From assembly GCA_022616275.1 (NCBI GenBank), contig JAKEFB010000149.1:1-54688 (forward strand): 54,688 bases of DNA. The letters are read 5' to 3'. Below are positions 33,643-41,869 of this stretch, piece after piece. The position numbers were made by a program, and so were the translations under genes. The notes below the pieces were generated by a model. It did not search any database, was not told the DNA's origin, and was given only the letters and a program-made list of their open reading frames with translations. The first letter of the stretch is position 1. Every line of letters begins with the position of its first letter. The DNA is from Chloroflexota bacterium (GTDB lineage Bacteria; Chloroflexota; Anaerolineae; Promineifilales; Promineifilaceae).

Positions 33643-34575
33643 TTAGAAAGCAGCCTGAGGCTTTTTAGCCACCCACTGCTTGTAAGCCAGGGTAAAGCTC
33701 GTAGATTGCCAGGTCGTCAGGATGGAGCTTAAAAGCGCGGCGACGATTCCCAGGCACAGCGTGCCAACAGCCAGCAGCGCCACTTCAACCGTACCCAACG
33801 ATGCGCCATTGAAACCAGACGCCAGCGCCGGTGCAAAGAGCAGGAAGGTCAGCGGAAACAATACAATCACGATGGCAAAGCCATAAATGAGGCTGATAAC
33901 AAAAAAGAGGAGGGCCAGCAGAAGGATTTCACCGACATTCCCCCGCAAAACCTGCCAGCCATGGCTGATGGCCGCCACCGGGCCTAATCCCTGCAGAACA
34001 GCGCCGCGCATGGCGAAGGGGTAAATGAAGCCCACCAGGATCGCCACCGGGATAAGGAGACATACGAAACTAACCAGGCATAGGATAAACAATCCACCGC
34101 CGGCCGCCAGCGCTTCAGAGCTTTCTCCTGCCAGGCCGGCGACAAACGCCGCCCCGCCCAGAGCAAAAAGTGCTCCAATGCCGAGCAAAGTAAATAAAAC
34201 GAACGGGCCATAGAGCAACAAGCTGACACCGACCAATCGCCCAAGCACGGCCGTTCCCGCGCCAAAAGCCTCCCCCAGGGTCATTTTTTCACCATCGTCC
34301 AGGCGGGCGGCCGCGCTAATTAGCCCGCCCCTGGCTATCAGGCCCACCAACCAGACGGCCAGCCCGATAAACAACGCCAGACAACCAATACCCAAAAGCA
34401 ACGCGCTATCGGCAAACAGGCGTTCCAGGTCTGCGTCGCTCCTCTGGGCCGAGGTCCGGTAACCGTTGCCGCCGCCATTAACGCTACCCAGCGCCGCCAG
34501 AAAGCCAAGCAACCACAGATACTTGTTTTCCCAGGTAATCCGCCAGCCCCGGGCTAAGATCTCACCGTAATCCAT
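33643..34575 (-). CDS. Polytopic membrane protein (paralogue of the 32573 gene)
   Basis: Protein of 310 residues with about six membrane segments. The start MDYGEILARGWRITWENKYL leads into WLLGFLAALGS, then a short Gly/Asn-rich loop (VNGGGNGYRTSAQ). Later segments include LVGLIARGGLISAAARLDDG and KMTLGEAFGAG, also recognisable in the neighbour. The tail ends FTLAYKQWVAKKPQAAF. No catalytic motif is seen. It is the first gene of the 34575-to-30518 series. The function is unknown. Confidence 0.75.
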   Translation of the reverse strand: MDYGEILARGWRITWENKYLWLLGFLAALGSVNGGGNGYRTSAQRSDADLERLFADSALLLGIGCLALFIGLAVWLVGLIARGGLISAAARLDDGEKMTLGEAFGAGTAVLGRLVGVSLLLYGPFVLFTLLGIGALFALGGAAFVAGLAGESSEALAAGGGLFILCLVSFVCLLIPVAILVGFIYPFAMRGAVLQGLGPVAAISHGWQVLRGNVGEILLLALLFFVISLIYGFAIVIVLFPLTFLLFAPALASGFNGASLGTVEVALLAVGTLCLGIVAALLSSILTTWQSTSFTLAYKQWVAKKPQAAF

Positions 34576-34597
34576 TTTACCCTTCCTTGTAAACCAG

Positions 34598-34690
34598 GTT
34601 TGTAGAGCCTGCTTTAGCAGACCTCACTTCAAAATGCGCATCTTATCGCCCAGCACACCTTGGTGTGCCGCGTACTACAAACCATTACGC
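34598..34690. other. Small palindromes between guaA and the membrane-protein gene
   Basis: The gap holds CTGC-TTTA-GCAG, a GCACACC-TT-GGTGTGC hairpin, and a longer-range pair TTTGTAG/CTACAAA. None has a T-tract. They may form a folded 3' end after guaA. Confidence 0.4.
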
Positions 34691-34715
34691 GGAAATCGCG
34701 GCCGGGTTGCATTTT

Positions 34716-36302
34716 CTACTCCCACTCGATGGTTCCTGGTGGCTTGGAAGTAATGTCGTAGACAACGCGGTTGACACCCTCAACCTCGTTGACAATCCGC
34801 CGGCCGGTGCGGGCCAGCAAATCGTAGGGTAGCCGCGCCCAATCGGCGGTCATAAAGTCCTCGGTGGTGACAGCCCGCAAGGCAACCACCTCCTGGTAGG
34901 TCCGGCCGTCGCCCATCACCCCCACGCTCTTCACCGGCAACAATACGGCAAAGGCCTGCTGCGTTCCTTCGCGGAGCAGGCCGGCCTGGCGCAGCTCCTC
35001 CAGGAAAATGGCGTCGGCCGCTCGCAGCCGCTCCAGCCGTTCCCAGGTCACCGTCCCCAAGCAGCGGATGGCCAGCCCCGGCCCGGGAAAGGGCTGCCGC
35101 CAGATAAGACTATCCGGCAGGCCCAGCGCCAGACCAATGCGCCGCACTTCGTCCTTGAACAACAGGCGCAGCGGCTCCACCAGCCGGAACTGCATATCGG
35201 CCGGCAGCCCACCAACGTTGTGGTGGGTCTTGATCGTCTGGGCTTCCGGCTTATCCCGGGTGGCGCTTTCAATTACGTCCGGGTAAATCGTCCCCTGGGC
35301 CAGGAACTCTATCTGGCCAAGCTTACGCGCCTCCCGTTCAAATAGACGAACAAATTTCTCGCCAATAATCTTCCGCTTGATCTCCGGCTCCGTCACCCCT
35401 TCCAGTGCCTCCAACATCTCTTCCACGGCGTTAACGGCGACCAGCTTCATGCCCTGTTCTTGCTCAAAGGTGTGGATCACCTCCAGCGCCTCGCCCTGCC
35501 GCAGCAGCCCGTGGTCCACAAAGATACAGGTCAATTGTTGACCTACCGCCCGGTGAATGAGCGTCGCCGCCACGGCTGAGTCCACCCCCCCGCTTAGCCC
35601 CAGGATCACCCGGCCATCGCCAATCTGCTCCCGGAGCCGGGCCACCTCTTCCTCAATGAAATTGACCGGCGTCCAATCGGCGGCGCAGCCGCCGACCTGG
35701 TGGACAAAGCCGCTCAAAATCTGCCGTCCTTGAGGCGTGTGGACCACCTCGGGATGGAACTGGACGGCGTAATAGCCCCGTTCCGGATTGGCTGCGGCGG
35801 CAAAGGGGGAATTCTCGGTGTGGGCCAGCGGCCGGAAGCCGGGTGGCAACGCTTCCACTTTGTCGCCGTGGCTCATCCACACTTGCTGCCGGTTAGCCAT
35901 AGGCGTATGAGTTGCACCGCCGGCCGGCTCCTGCTCCCACTCCCGGAAGAGGGGATTACCAGCCGCGTCCACCTGCAGCGTCGCCGGCCCGTACTCCCGC
36001 CGCTGGCCAGGGGCCACCCGGCCGCCTAACCAATGGGCCAACAACTGCATCCCGTAACAAATGCCCAGGACCGGCCGGCCGCTTTCCAGGACGTAGCCAG
36101 GCAGGTCTGGCGCCCCGTCGTCGTAGACGCTGTTCGGCCCGCCGCTGAGGATAAACCCCTTGGGGTTGAGAGCCATCACCTCGGCCGCGCTGGCCCGCCA
36201 GGAGAAAATCTGGCAATAGACGTTCGACTCCCGCACCCGCCGGGCAATTAACTGGGTATATTGTGAACCGTAATCGAGAATAATAATTATGTCGTGACTC
36301 AT
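34716..36302 (-). CDS. guaA: GMP synthase (glutamine-hydrolysing)
   Basis: GuaA, 528 residues, full length. It makes GMP from XMP, ATP and glutamine. The N-terminal amidotransferase domain has the nucleophile Cys in [12 protein letters not shown] and the His-x-Glu in [12 protein letters not shown]. The ATP pyrophosphatase domain has the P-loop [13 protein letters not shown]. The C-terminal dimerisation domain ends [17 protein letters not shown], the standard GuaA terminus. Its ATG overlaps the xpt stop by 4 bp. Together the two genes serve xanthine salvage to GMP. Confidence 0.98.
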   Translation of the reverse strand: MSHDIIIILDYGSQYTQLIARRVRESNVYCQIFSWRASAAEVMALNPKGFILSGGPNSVYDDGAPDLPGYVLESGRPVLGICYGMQLLAHWLGGRVAPGQRREYGPATLQVDAAGNPLFREWEQEPAGGATHTPMANRQQVWMSHGDKVEALPPGFRPLAHTENSPFAAAANPERGYYAVQFHPEVVHTPQGRQILSGFVHQVGGCAADWTPVNFIEEEVARLREQIGDGRVILGLSGGVDSAVAATLIHRAVGQQLTCIFVDHGLLRQGEALEVIHTFEQEQGMKLVAVNAVEEMLEALEGVTEPEIKRKIIGEKFVRLFEREARKLGQIEFLAQGTIYPDVIESATRDKPEAQTIKTHHNVGGLPADMQFRLVEPLRLLFKDEVRRIGLALGLPDSLIWRQPFPGPGLAIRCLGTVTWERLERLRAADAIFLEELRQAGLLREGTQQAFAVLLPVKSVGVMGDGRTYQEVVALRAVTTEDFMTADWARLPYDLLARTGRRIVNEVEGVNRVVYDITSKPPGTIEWE

Positions 36303-36880
36303 TCGCTCTCCAGAATGACAATCCGGCCGTCACTCATATCCGTAATAATAGCCATCGCCTCAATCGGCACGTGCCAGTGCTGCAACGCCTCCCGGCCGCC
36401 TTCAAAGGTCTTTTCCACCACGACGGCAATGCCGACTAGCGTCGCCCCGGCGTACTGCACAATCCGGGCCAGGGCTTCAATCGTCCGGCCGGTGGCCAGG
36501 AAATCATCTACGATCAATATCCGGTCGGCGGCGTGCAAAAACTCCGGCGAGACCATCAAGTTGACCTCGCCCCCCTTGGTGTGGCTGGGCGCAGTTTCTA
36601 CGTAGACCGGCTCCCGCATGGTAATCGGCTTGTGCTTGCGGGCGTAGACGACGGGAATATTGCCCAGCGCTCGGGCCGCCATCACCGCTGGTACAATGCC
36701 GCTCACCTCGGCCGTCAGGATGCGATTTGGCCGGGCGGCCGTAAAGCGCCGGGCGATTTCCTCGCCAATGGCGACCATCAAATCGGCATCCAGTTGGTGG
36801 TTTAAAAAGGTGTCAATCTTCAGAATTCCCCGGCCCAAATTCTCCCCTTCAGCCAGGATACGTTGCCTTAACAGTTCCAT
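36299..36880 (-). CDS. xpt: Xanthine phosphoribosyltransferase
   Basis: Xpt, 193 residues, converts xanthine plus PRPP to XMP, the substrate of GuaA. The start [20 protein letters not shown] and following [11 protein letters not shown] match the B. subtilis Xpt N-terminus, so the ATG at 36880 (with AGAGGG upstream) is preferred over an open extension to 37024. The PRPP-binding motif is [13 protein letters not shown]. It overlaps guaA by 4 bp. In Firmicutes xpt is under a purine riboswitch. I see no such aptamer here, only a terminator-like hairpin at 36977-36999. Confidence 0.95.
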   Translation of the reverse strand: MELLRQRILAEGENLGRGILKIDTFLNHQLDADLMVAIGEEIARRFTAARPNRILTAEVSGIVPAVMAARALGNIPVVYARKHKPITMREPVYVETAPSHTKGGEVNLMVSPEFLHAADRILIVDDFLATGRTIEALARIVQYAGATLVGIAVVVEKTFEGGREALQHWHVPIEAMAIITDMSDGRIVILESE

Positions 36881-36957
36881 TTCCCTCTCACACTGTGGCC
36901 GGGGACCAGCCACGGCCACTTCCCTCTCATGCTGTGGCCGGCCTCCGACCGTGCCAC
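36881..36957. repeat. Two tandem units of a 38-39 bp palindromic repeat
   Basis: Unit 1 (36881-36919) and unit 2 (36920-36957) both begin TTCCCTCTCA and contain CTGTGGCCGG and a GCCAC-type 3' part. Unit 2 shares GCTGTGGCCGG-CTCCG-CCGTGCCAC with 39788-39814. Each unit is itself an imperfect inverted repeat (GTGGC/GCCAC ends). The repeat lies directly upstream of xpt and contains its Shine-Dalgarno. Confidence 0.75.
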
Positions 36958-36976
36958 TAAAAATTCGCAAAACAAC

Positions 36977-36999
36977 GCTGTTCGTGGTAGAAACAGCGC
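36977..36999 (-). terminator. Terminator-like hairpin in the xpt-guaA leader
   Basis: CGCTGTT (36999-36993) pairs with AACAGCG (36983-36977) on the minus strand around a 9-nt loop, followed by TTGTTTTG. On the plus strand it is followed by CGTTTTATC. It could be a weak attenuator upstream of xpt. Confidence 0.4.
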
Positions 37000-37090
37000 G
37001 TTTTATCTGCCATGATTGAACCATGATAGCGCCGCTCTGGCAAGCCGGAGTAGCATCGCCTCCTCATTTGAGATTTCTTTCACAATATAC

Positions 37091-37119
37091 TTGACGTAGC
37101 CGGCTTGTCATTTTATAAT
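37091..37119 (+). promoter_or_regulatory. Sigma-70-type promoter of the polyprenyl synthase gene
   Basis: TTGACG (37091-37096), 17-bp spacer, consensus TATAAT (37114-37119). The ATG at 37118 overlaps the -10 box and so cannot be the translation start of this transcript; the next in-frame ATG is 37160. Confidence 0.88.
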
Positions 37120-37159
37120 GTGTTCAAAAGAATTTGAAAGTTGTGAACGAGGAACCCTT

Positions 37160-38089
37160 ATGGTGGTGAATCAGGTAGAATCCGGCCTGGCGGCCGTCGA
37201 GCAAAAACTCCGTACCGTCGTTAATAGTGACATCTCTTTGTTGCAGGACGCCAGCCAGCACATTATCGTGTCTGGCGGCAAACGTTTACGGCCGCGCCTG
37301 GCCTTCCTGGCCTACCTGGCCGCCGGGGGAGAAAAGCTGGAGTTGGTTGTCCCCCTGGCCGCCGCCGTCGAGTTGGTCCACACCGCTACCCTCGTTCACG
37401 ATGACATTAACGATCATAGCCTCACCCGGCGCGGTAAAGTTACCGTCCACGCCCGCTGGGGCCGTACCTTCGCCCTGCTCACCGGCGATTATCTCTTCAG
37501 CAAGGTTTACGAGTTGATGGCCCCGTACGGGGCGGAATACAATGTCATCATGGCCGACGCCTGTGTCAGCCTGGTGGAGGGCGAGACGCTCCAGGCGGCG
37601 GCCGCCAAGGCCGGTTCCATTGACCAGGAAACGTATAAGAAAATTATCGCTCGCAAAACGGCCAGCCTCTTTGAGGCGGCCGCCTGCATGGGCGCCCGGC
37701 TGGCCGGTGGGGATGAGACCACCGTTCAGGCCCTCGGCCAGTACGCCTATAACCTGGGCCTGGCCTTCCAGATCGTGGACGACATCCTGGACATCATCGG
37801 CGACCCGGAAACGCTGGGCAAGCCGGTCGGCGGCGACCTGGTTCAGGGCGCCGGCGTGCTCATGGCCCACAACGGTCATCCTGCAGAAATTGGCGCCCCC
37901 GTGGCCGAAGCCGATCCCATCCAGGCCATGATGGCTCGCCTGCGAGAATCGGGGGCTATCGAAGTGGCCCACCTTCAAGCGCAAGAGATGGCTCGCCGGG
38001 CTCGCGAAGCCCTGGCCCCTCTGCCCGACTCCCCCGCCCGGCGAGAATTGCTCAGCCTCGTTGACCTGGTGGTTGAGCGCGAACGGTAA
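37160..38089 (+). CDS. Polyprenyl diphosphate synthase (trans-isoprenyl, IspB/HepT type)
   Basis: Protein of 309 residues. It extends allylic diphosphates with isopentenyl diphosphate to make long chains for quinones or glycan carriers. The first Asp-rich motif is LVHDDINDHS and the second is QIVDDILDIIGDPE; both DDxxD motifs are complete. SGGKRLRPRLAFLAYLAAGG and the GD-Y-LFSK segment are typical of medium/long-chain enzymes. The start at 37160 has GAGGA upstream and is fixed by the promoter. The chain length cannot be read with certainty. The next gene begins 20 bp later. Confidence 0.93.
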   Translation: MVVNQVESGLAAVEQKLRTVVNSDISLLQDASQHIIVSGGKRLRPRLAFLAYLAAGGEKLELVVPLAAAVELVHTATLVHDDINDHSLTRRGKVTVHARWGRTFALLTGDYLFSKVYELMAPYGAEYNVIMADACVSLVEGETLQAAAAKAGSIDQETYKKIIARKTASLFEAAACMGARLAGGDETTVQALGQYAYNLGLAFQIVDDILDIIGDPETLGKPVGGDLVQGAGVLMAHNGHPAEIGAPVAEADPIQAMMARLRESGAIEVAHLQAQEMARRAREALAPLPDSPARRELLSLVDLVVERER

Positions 38090-38109
38090 GCTGGCCACAG
38101 GCCAGGCCC

Positions 38110-38904
38110 ATGATTGACAAAACAGTTGGCCTGGCTGACGCGGCCGCCCTCGTCCACAACGGCCACACCCTGGCCCTGGGCGGCATGACCATCTATCGCC
38201 GGCCGGTAGCCTTTGCTCTGGCCCTCATCCGGCGCGAGCTTCCCCCACAAAACCTGACCCTGCTGGCTTTCACCGCCGGGCTGGCGGCCGACATGCTCGT
38301 CGGCGCTGGCCTGGTCACTCGCACCCGGACCTGCTATTTTGGCCTGGAAACATTTGGCCTGGCCCCGATGTTCACCGCCGCCGCAAGCGAAGGCCGGCTG
38401 GAAATTGTCGAAGAGAGTGAAGCAAGCATCGCCAACGGCTTGCGAGCCCAGATGGCCGGGGTCGGCTTTATGCCCGGCCGCGCCTGGCCGGGCACCGATA
38501 TGTTCCAGGTCCGGCCGGACGTCAAGACCATCACCGACCCCTACACCGGCCAGACCCTGACTGCCTTCCCGGCTATTAGTTGCGACGTGGCCGCCATTCA
38601 TGTCCTCAAAGCCGACCGCTTCGGCAACGCCGTCCTGGGCGGCAACCCGACCATTGACCTGGAGCTGGCCACAGTGGCCCAGACAGTTATTCTAACGGCC
38701 GAGGAAGTTGTAGACCGGTTGGATGGCCCGATTGACATCGCCGGCCACCCGGTCACGGCCGTCGTCTATGCGCCGCGCGGGGCTTGGCCTACCTCTTGTT
38801 ATCCGCTCTACGCCATTGACGGCGAGGAAATCTTGCGCTACATCGCCGCCTGCAACGCCGGCGAATTCTGGCCGTACGTGCGCAGCCTGGGCCAGGGCAC
38901 ATGA
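38110..38904 (+). CDS. CoA-transferase family I, subunit A (glutaconate/IpdA-like)
   Basis: Protein of 264 residues of the glutaconate CoA-transferase A / IpdA type. The start IDKTVGLADAAALVHNGHTL is followed by the Gly-rich CoA site LALGGMTIYRRPVAF. TAFPAISCDVAAIHVLKADR followed by FGNAVLGG is the family's central block. Members transfer CoA between acids or, in the IpdAB case, open a ring during steroid breakdown; substrate is not determined here. It is followed after 24 bp by the B subunit, and preceded by the polyprenyl synthase in a probable three-gene transcript. Confidence 0.85.
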   Translation: MIDKTVGLADAAALVHNGHTLALGGMTIYRRPVAFALALIRRELPPQNLTLLAFTAGLAADMLVGAGLVTRTRTCYFGLETFGLAPMFTAAASEGRLEIVEESEASIANGLRAQMAGVGFMPGRAWPGTDMFQVRPDVKTITDPYTGQTLTAFPAISCDVAAIHVLKADRFGNAVLGGNPTIDLELATVAQTVILTAEEVVDRLDGPIDIAGHPVTAVVYAPRGAWPTSCYPLYAIDGEEILRYIAACNAGEFWPYVRSLGQGT

Positions 38905-38928
38905 GCCACTCTGGCTCTACGACCACCG

Positions 38929-39741
38929 ATGTACACCATTGACGAACTCATCTCCGTTTGTATCAGTCGCCAGATTGAGGACGGCGAACTCGTCGCCCAG
39001 GGCATTGCTACGCCCCTGGTGGCGGCCGGCTACCTGCTGGCCAAACTGACCCACGCCCCCAACCTAACCTTTGTCTCAGCTATTGGCCAGGCCATTTGCA
39101 GGGAGTGGGCGCCTCTGGGGGTGGCGACCATCGAACAGTTGTGGATCCGGCAGGGGCAGTTGAGCATGGGCTTTGTCGCTGGGGCCTGCGACTTCCTGCC
39201 GCGCTTCGGTCCCAAGGAGTTCTTCCGGCCGGGCCAGGTGGACGCCTATGGCAACTTCAACAACGTCTACATGGGCGGTACGTACGCCAGGCCCCGCCTC
39301 CGTCTGCCTGGCGCTGGTGGCATTCCCGACGTGACCGTCTTCGAGGAAAAAGTCTACCTCTATGTTCCCCGCCACGGCCGGCACACCTTCGTCGAAAAAC
39401 TGGACTTTTGCAGCGGCCTGGGCCATCACCCGGCCCGGACCACCGGCCGCGGCCCCTGCGCCCTGGTCTCTGATCTGGGCCTGTTCGACTTTGAGCCGGA
39501 GAGCGGCCGGATGCGACTGGTTAGCCTCCACCCCGGCGTCCCTCTCAGCCGTCTCCAGGCCAAAACTGGCTTTGAGTTGGTCATCCCTGCCGTTATCCTG
39601 GACACAGAGCCGCCGGCGGCCGAAGAGCTTCGTTTGCTACGCGAAGAGATTGATCCTCTGGGCGTCCGTACCCTGGAAACCCTCAGCGGCGCAGCCCGGC
39701 GGGACAGGCTGCGGGAAATCTTGCGGCGTGAAGCCATTTGA
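38929..39741 (+). CDS. CoA-transferase family I, subunit B (glutaconate/IpdB-like)
   Basis: Protein of 270 residues pairing with the A subunit upstream. It opens TIDELISVCISRQIEDGELV followed by AQGIATPLVAAGYLLAK, the usual N-terminal block of glutaconate-CoA-transferase B subunits. QVDAYGNFNNVYMGG and LPGAGGIPDVTVFEEKVYLY are also typical. The catalytic Glu position could not be assigned with certainty from sequence alone. Substrate unknown. Confidence 0.85.
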   Translation: MYTIDELISVCISRQIEDGELVAQGIATPLVAAGYLLAKLTHAPNLTFVSAIGQAICREWAPLGVATIEQLWIRQGQLSMGFVAGACDFLPRFGPKEFFRPGQVDAYGNFNNVYMGGTYARPRLRLPGAGGIPDVTVFEEKVYLYVPRHGRHTFVEKLDFCSGLGHHPARTTGRGPCALVSDLGLFDFEPESGRMRLVSLHPGVPLSRLQAKTGFELVIPAVILDTEPPAAEELRLLREEIDPLGVRTLETLSGAARRDRLREILRREAI

Positions 39742-39787
39742 TGCCAAGACGCAAAGGACAACTTTTTTAGTTAAGGACTACTCTAAA

Positions 39788-39814
39788 GCTGTGGCCGGTC
39801 TCCGGCCGTGCCAC
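39788..39814. repeat. Dispersed copy of the GTGGCCGG palindromic repeat
   Basis: GCTGTGGCCGG-T-CTCCGGCCGTGCCAC, matching 36931-36957 with two differences. It lies between the convergent CoA-transferase and kynureninase-like genes. A 13-bp GGACTACTCTAAA just before it (39775-39787) recurs at 46519-46531. Confidence 0.8.
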
Positions 39815-40939
39815 CTATTTGGAAATCTTGTCCAGCGTCCTAATTGTCTGGGTCATATCTGCCTGGCTCACGTAAATATGCGGCGAGAAACGGACGCCAA
39901 ACGACGGCCGGAAATCAACCCATATCTGCGCCGCCTCCAGGTGGGCCACCACTTTCTGCGGGTCAGGAAAACCAATACAGACCGTCCCCCCGCGCCGTTC
40001 CGGCGCGGCCGGTGTGTGCAGTGGCCAGCGGCGCGACTGGGCAAATTGAACGAGCTGTTCCGTTAAGGCGCGGTTGTGCTCCTGGATACTCTCCACGCCA
40101 ATCGCCTGAATCTGGTCAATGCCGGCTCGGGCAACCATATACGGCAAAACCGACGGCGTGCCCCCCCAGAAGCGCCGGGCATCCGGTGCGTAGCGGAACT
40201 GCCGGATGTCAAACTCGAACGGGTTTTCGTGGGAAAACCAGCCCACGTCTAGCGGCCGGAACTGCTCTATCCCGGCCGAATTCGCCCACAGAAACCCGGC
40301 CCCCGGCCCACCACACAACCACTTGATGCACGAGCCAACGACAAAGTCTGCGCCCCAAGCCGCCAGGTCAATGGGCACGACGCCGGCCGACTGGGCCACG
40401 TCTACCACGGTAAAGATCTCTCGTTCCCGGGCCGCCTGGACGATCTCCGCCACAGGATTGCAGAAACTATTGCCATAGAGCACATGGGTGACCAGGGCCA
40501 TCTGTACGTCGCCGGTCAGGTGTTGCTGCCAGTGGTCCGCCGTAAAGCGTCCCGCTTCGGCCGGCAGGCGCTTGATCCGGTAGCCCAGCCGCTCGGCCTG
40601 CTCCAGGGCAAACCCGACTGATGGGAAATCCAGTTCTGAGATCAAAATCGTTTCTTTGCCACGGCGGGGCGGGAGGGAGGTGACAATCTTAGAAACGGCC
40701 GAGGAAATGTTAGTCTGGGGACAAAATTCGCCTGGTTGGCCGTGCAGTAGAGCAGCCAGCGAGTGGCCAAAGCCTTCCACGGCCGCCAGCCATTCGTCCC
40801 AGGCGTTCCCGCCTCTGGTCTGCCACAGTTCAAAAAACCGCTCCTGGGCCGCTAAAGCGGCTCGTGGCAGGCAGCCCACCGAATGGCTGAGCAGGTAAGT
40901 TCCCTCGGGAACGAGAAACTGTTCCGAACTAATGGCCAA
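39815..40939 (-). CDS. Kynureninase-like PLP enzyme (aminotransferase class V fold)
   Basis: PLP-dependent enzyme of 374 residues. The PLP Lys lies in VVGSCIKWLCGGPGAGFLW, where K-W/Y-L-x-G-G-P-G is the kynureninase version of the motif. VVDVAQSAGVVPIDLAAWG supplies the PLP-binding Asp. With tryptophan 2,3-dioxygenase encoded directly upstream (11-bp overlap), cleavage of kynurenine to anthranilate and alanine is the natural reading. An isopenicillin-epimerase-like or cysteine-desulfurase-like role is the alternative. The formamidase that normally lies between the two steps is not encoded nearby. Confidence 0.83.
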   Translation of the reverse strand: MAISSEQFLVPEGTYLLSHSVGCLPRAALAAQERFFELWQTRGGNAWDEWLAAVEGFGHSLAALLHGQPGEFCPQTNISSAVSKIVTSLPPRRGKETILISELDFPSVGFALEQAERLGYRIKRLPAEAGRFTADHWQQHLTGDVQMALVTHVLYGNSFCNPVAEIVQAAREREIFTVVDVAQSAGVVPIDLAAWGADFVVGSCIKWLCGGPGAGFLWANSAGIEQFRPLDVGWFSHENPFEFDIRQFRYAPDARRFWGGTPSVLPYMVARAGIDQIQAIGVESIQEHNRALTEQLVQFAQSRRWPLHTPAAPERRGGTVCIGFPDPQKVVAHLEAAQIWVDFRPSFGVRFSPHIYVSQADMTQTIRTLDKISK

Positions 40940-41663
40940 TGGAGTCCCGAACGACGCCGTATTCTGCGCCCCACTTGTCGGTCATCTGGCTTCGGATGGC
41001 CCACAGCTCGGGGAAGAAGCGATGGTGCAAGCCATCCTCCAGCAAAGCAACCGCCCGCCCTTTGAGCGATTTCGACTCCAGGCCAATCGTCCGTTCGATG
41101 AGCTGGATGTGACGATGGCGAAATCGCCGGAAAAGCTCGTCGTACTCGGCCAGAGCTTCAGCGACCATGTAAGCGTCGTCGTGGTTGTATTCCATGTCGT
41201 AAATTTTTTCCACGGTCAGGCCATGTTCATCCAGGTAATGGGTGACAAACGATTGCCATAGCGGCCGGCTCATCTTCAGCAACGTGCGGAATCCCGGCGA
41301 TTCCTGGCCACTGCCGTTGCCAAGCTGAAGGCGGATCTCCTGGTACTCCTTCGGCGACATCGTCTCCAGAATAGCCAGCTCGTCAATCAGCCTGGCCTGG
41401 ATGGTGTGGACGCGGCGGAAAAGAGTCAGGACGCGGTTCGTATGCTGGGCCTGGATGAACTCATCTACGTCCAACAGCGTGTAGCCGATGAGCTTCATCC
41501 ACAACTCCTGGGCCTGGTGGACGATCTGGAACATCAATTCGTCACGGTTGCAGAACTCGCTGAAATCCTTCTGGCAGGAAAGGAGGGCTTTGGTATTCAA
41601 ATAGAGTTCGTAATCCAGGGTGCCTTTGCCATTGATGGTGTCGTAAAAGAATTCGCGGTCCAT
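40929..41663 (-). CDS. Tryptophan 2,3-dioxygenase family protein
   Basis: Heme dioxygenase of 244 residues that would open tryptophan to N-formylkynurenine. DELMFQIVHQAQELWMKLIG contains the distal His, FRHRHIQLIERTIG the heme-ligand His, and GNGSGQESPGFRTLL the substrate loop (GSGFQS-x-x-FR in classical enzymes). The GSGQESPGFR variant and short length mark it as a bacterial subgroup; some members of the superfamily have other roles in natural-product synthesis. The neighbour kynureninase-like gene favours the kynurenine pathway. Its 3' end overlaps that gene by 11 bp. Confidence 0.87.
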   Translation of the reverse strand: MDREFFYDTINGKGTLDYELYLNTKALLSCQKDFSEFCNRDELMFQIVHQAQELWMKLIGYTLLDVDEFIQAQHTNRVLTLFRRVHTIQARLIDELAILETMSPKEYQEIRLQLGNGSGQESPGFRTLLKMSRPLWQSFVTHYLDEHGLTVEKIYDMEYNHDDAYMVAEALAEYDELFRRFRHRHIQLIERTIGLESKSLKGRAVALLEDGLHHRFFPELWAIRSQMTDKWGAEYGVVRDSIGH

Positions 41664-41869
41664 GTAGTTCTCTCTCGTAGGGGTGCTTGAGATTGGTTAC
41701 TCCTGTATTGTACACAATTCGCCCCATCACGTCCTATTTGACCGGTTAGCAGCCGCTCTTCTATCTGGGGACGAACTGACCTCTCCTTTGTTGACGGGTT
41801 TCGCCTGCCAGGTGGCCCGTTTCTTCCTCTAACAAACCTCCGCGCCTTCTGCGTCTCAGTGGTGCATAA

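Noticed and set aside
36881-37024. Longer N-terminus for Xpt
   Set aside because: The extension encodes the palindromic repeat and a hairpin; the conserved family start is MELLRQRIL at 36880.
37118-37159. Upstream start for polyprenyl diphosphate synthase
   Set aside because: The ATG lies inside the TATAAT box, so it cannot be in the mRNA from that promoter.
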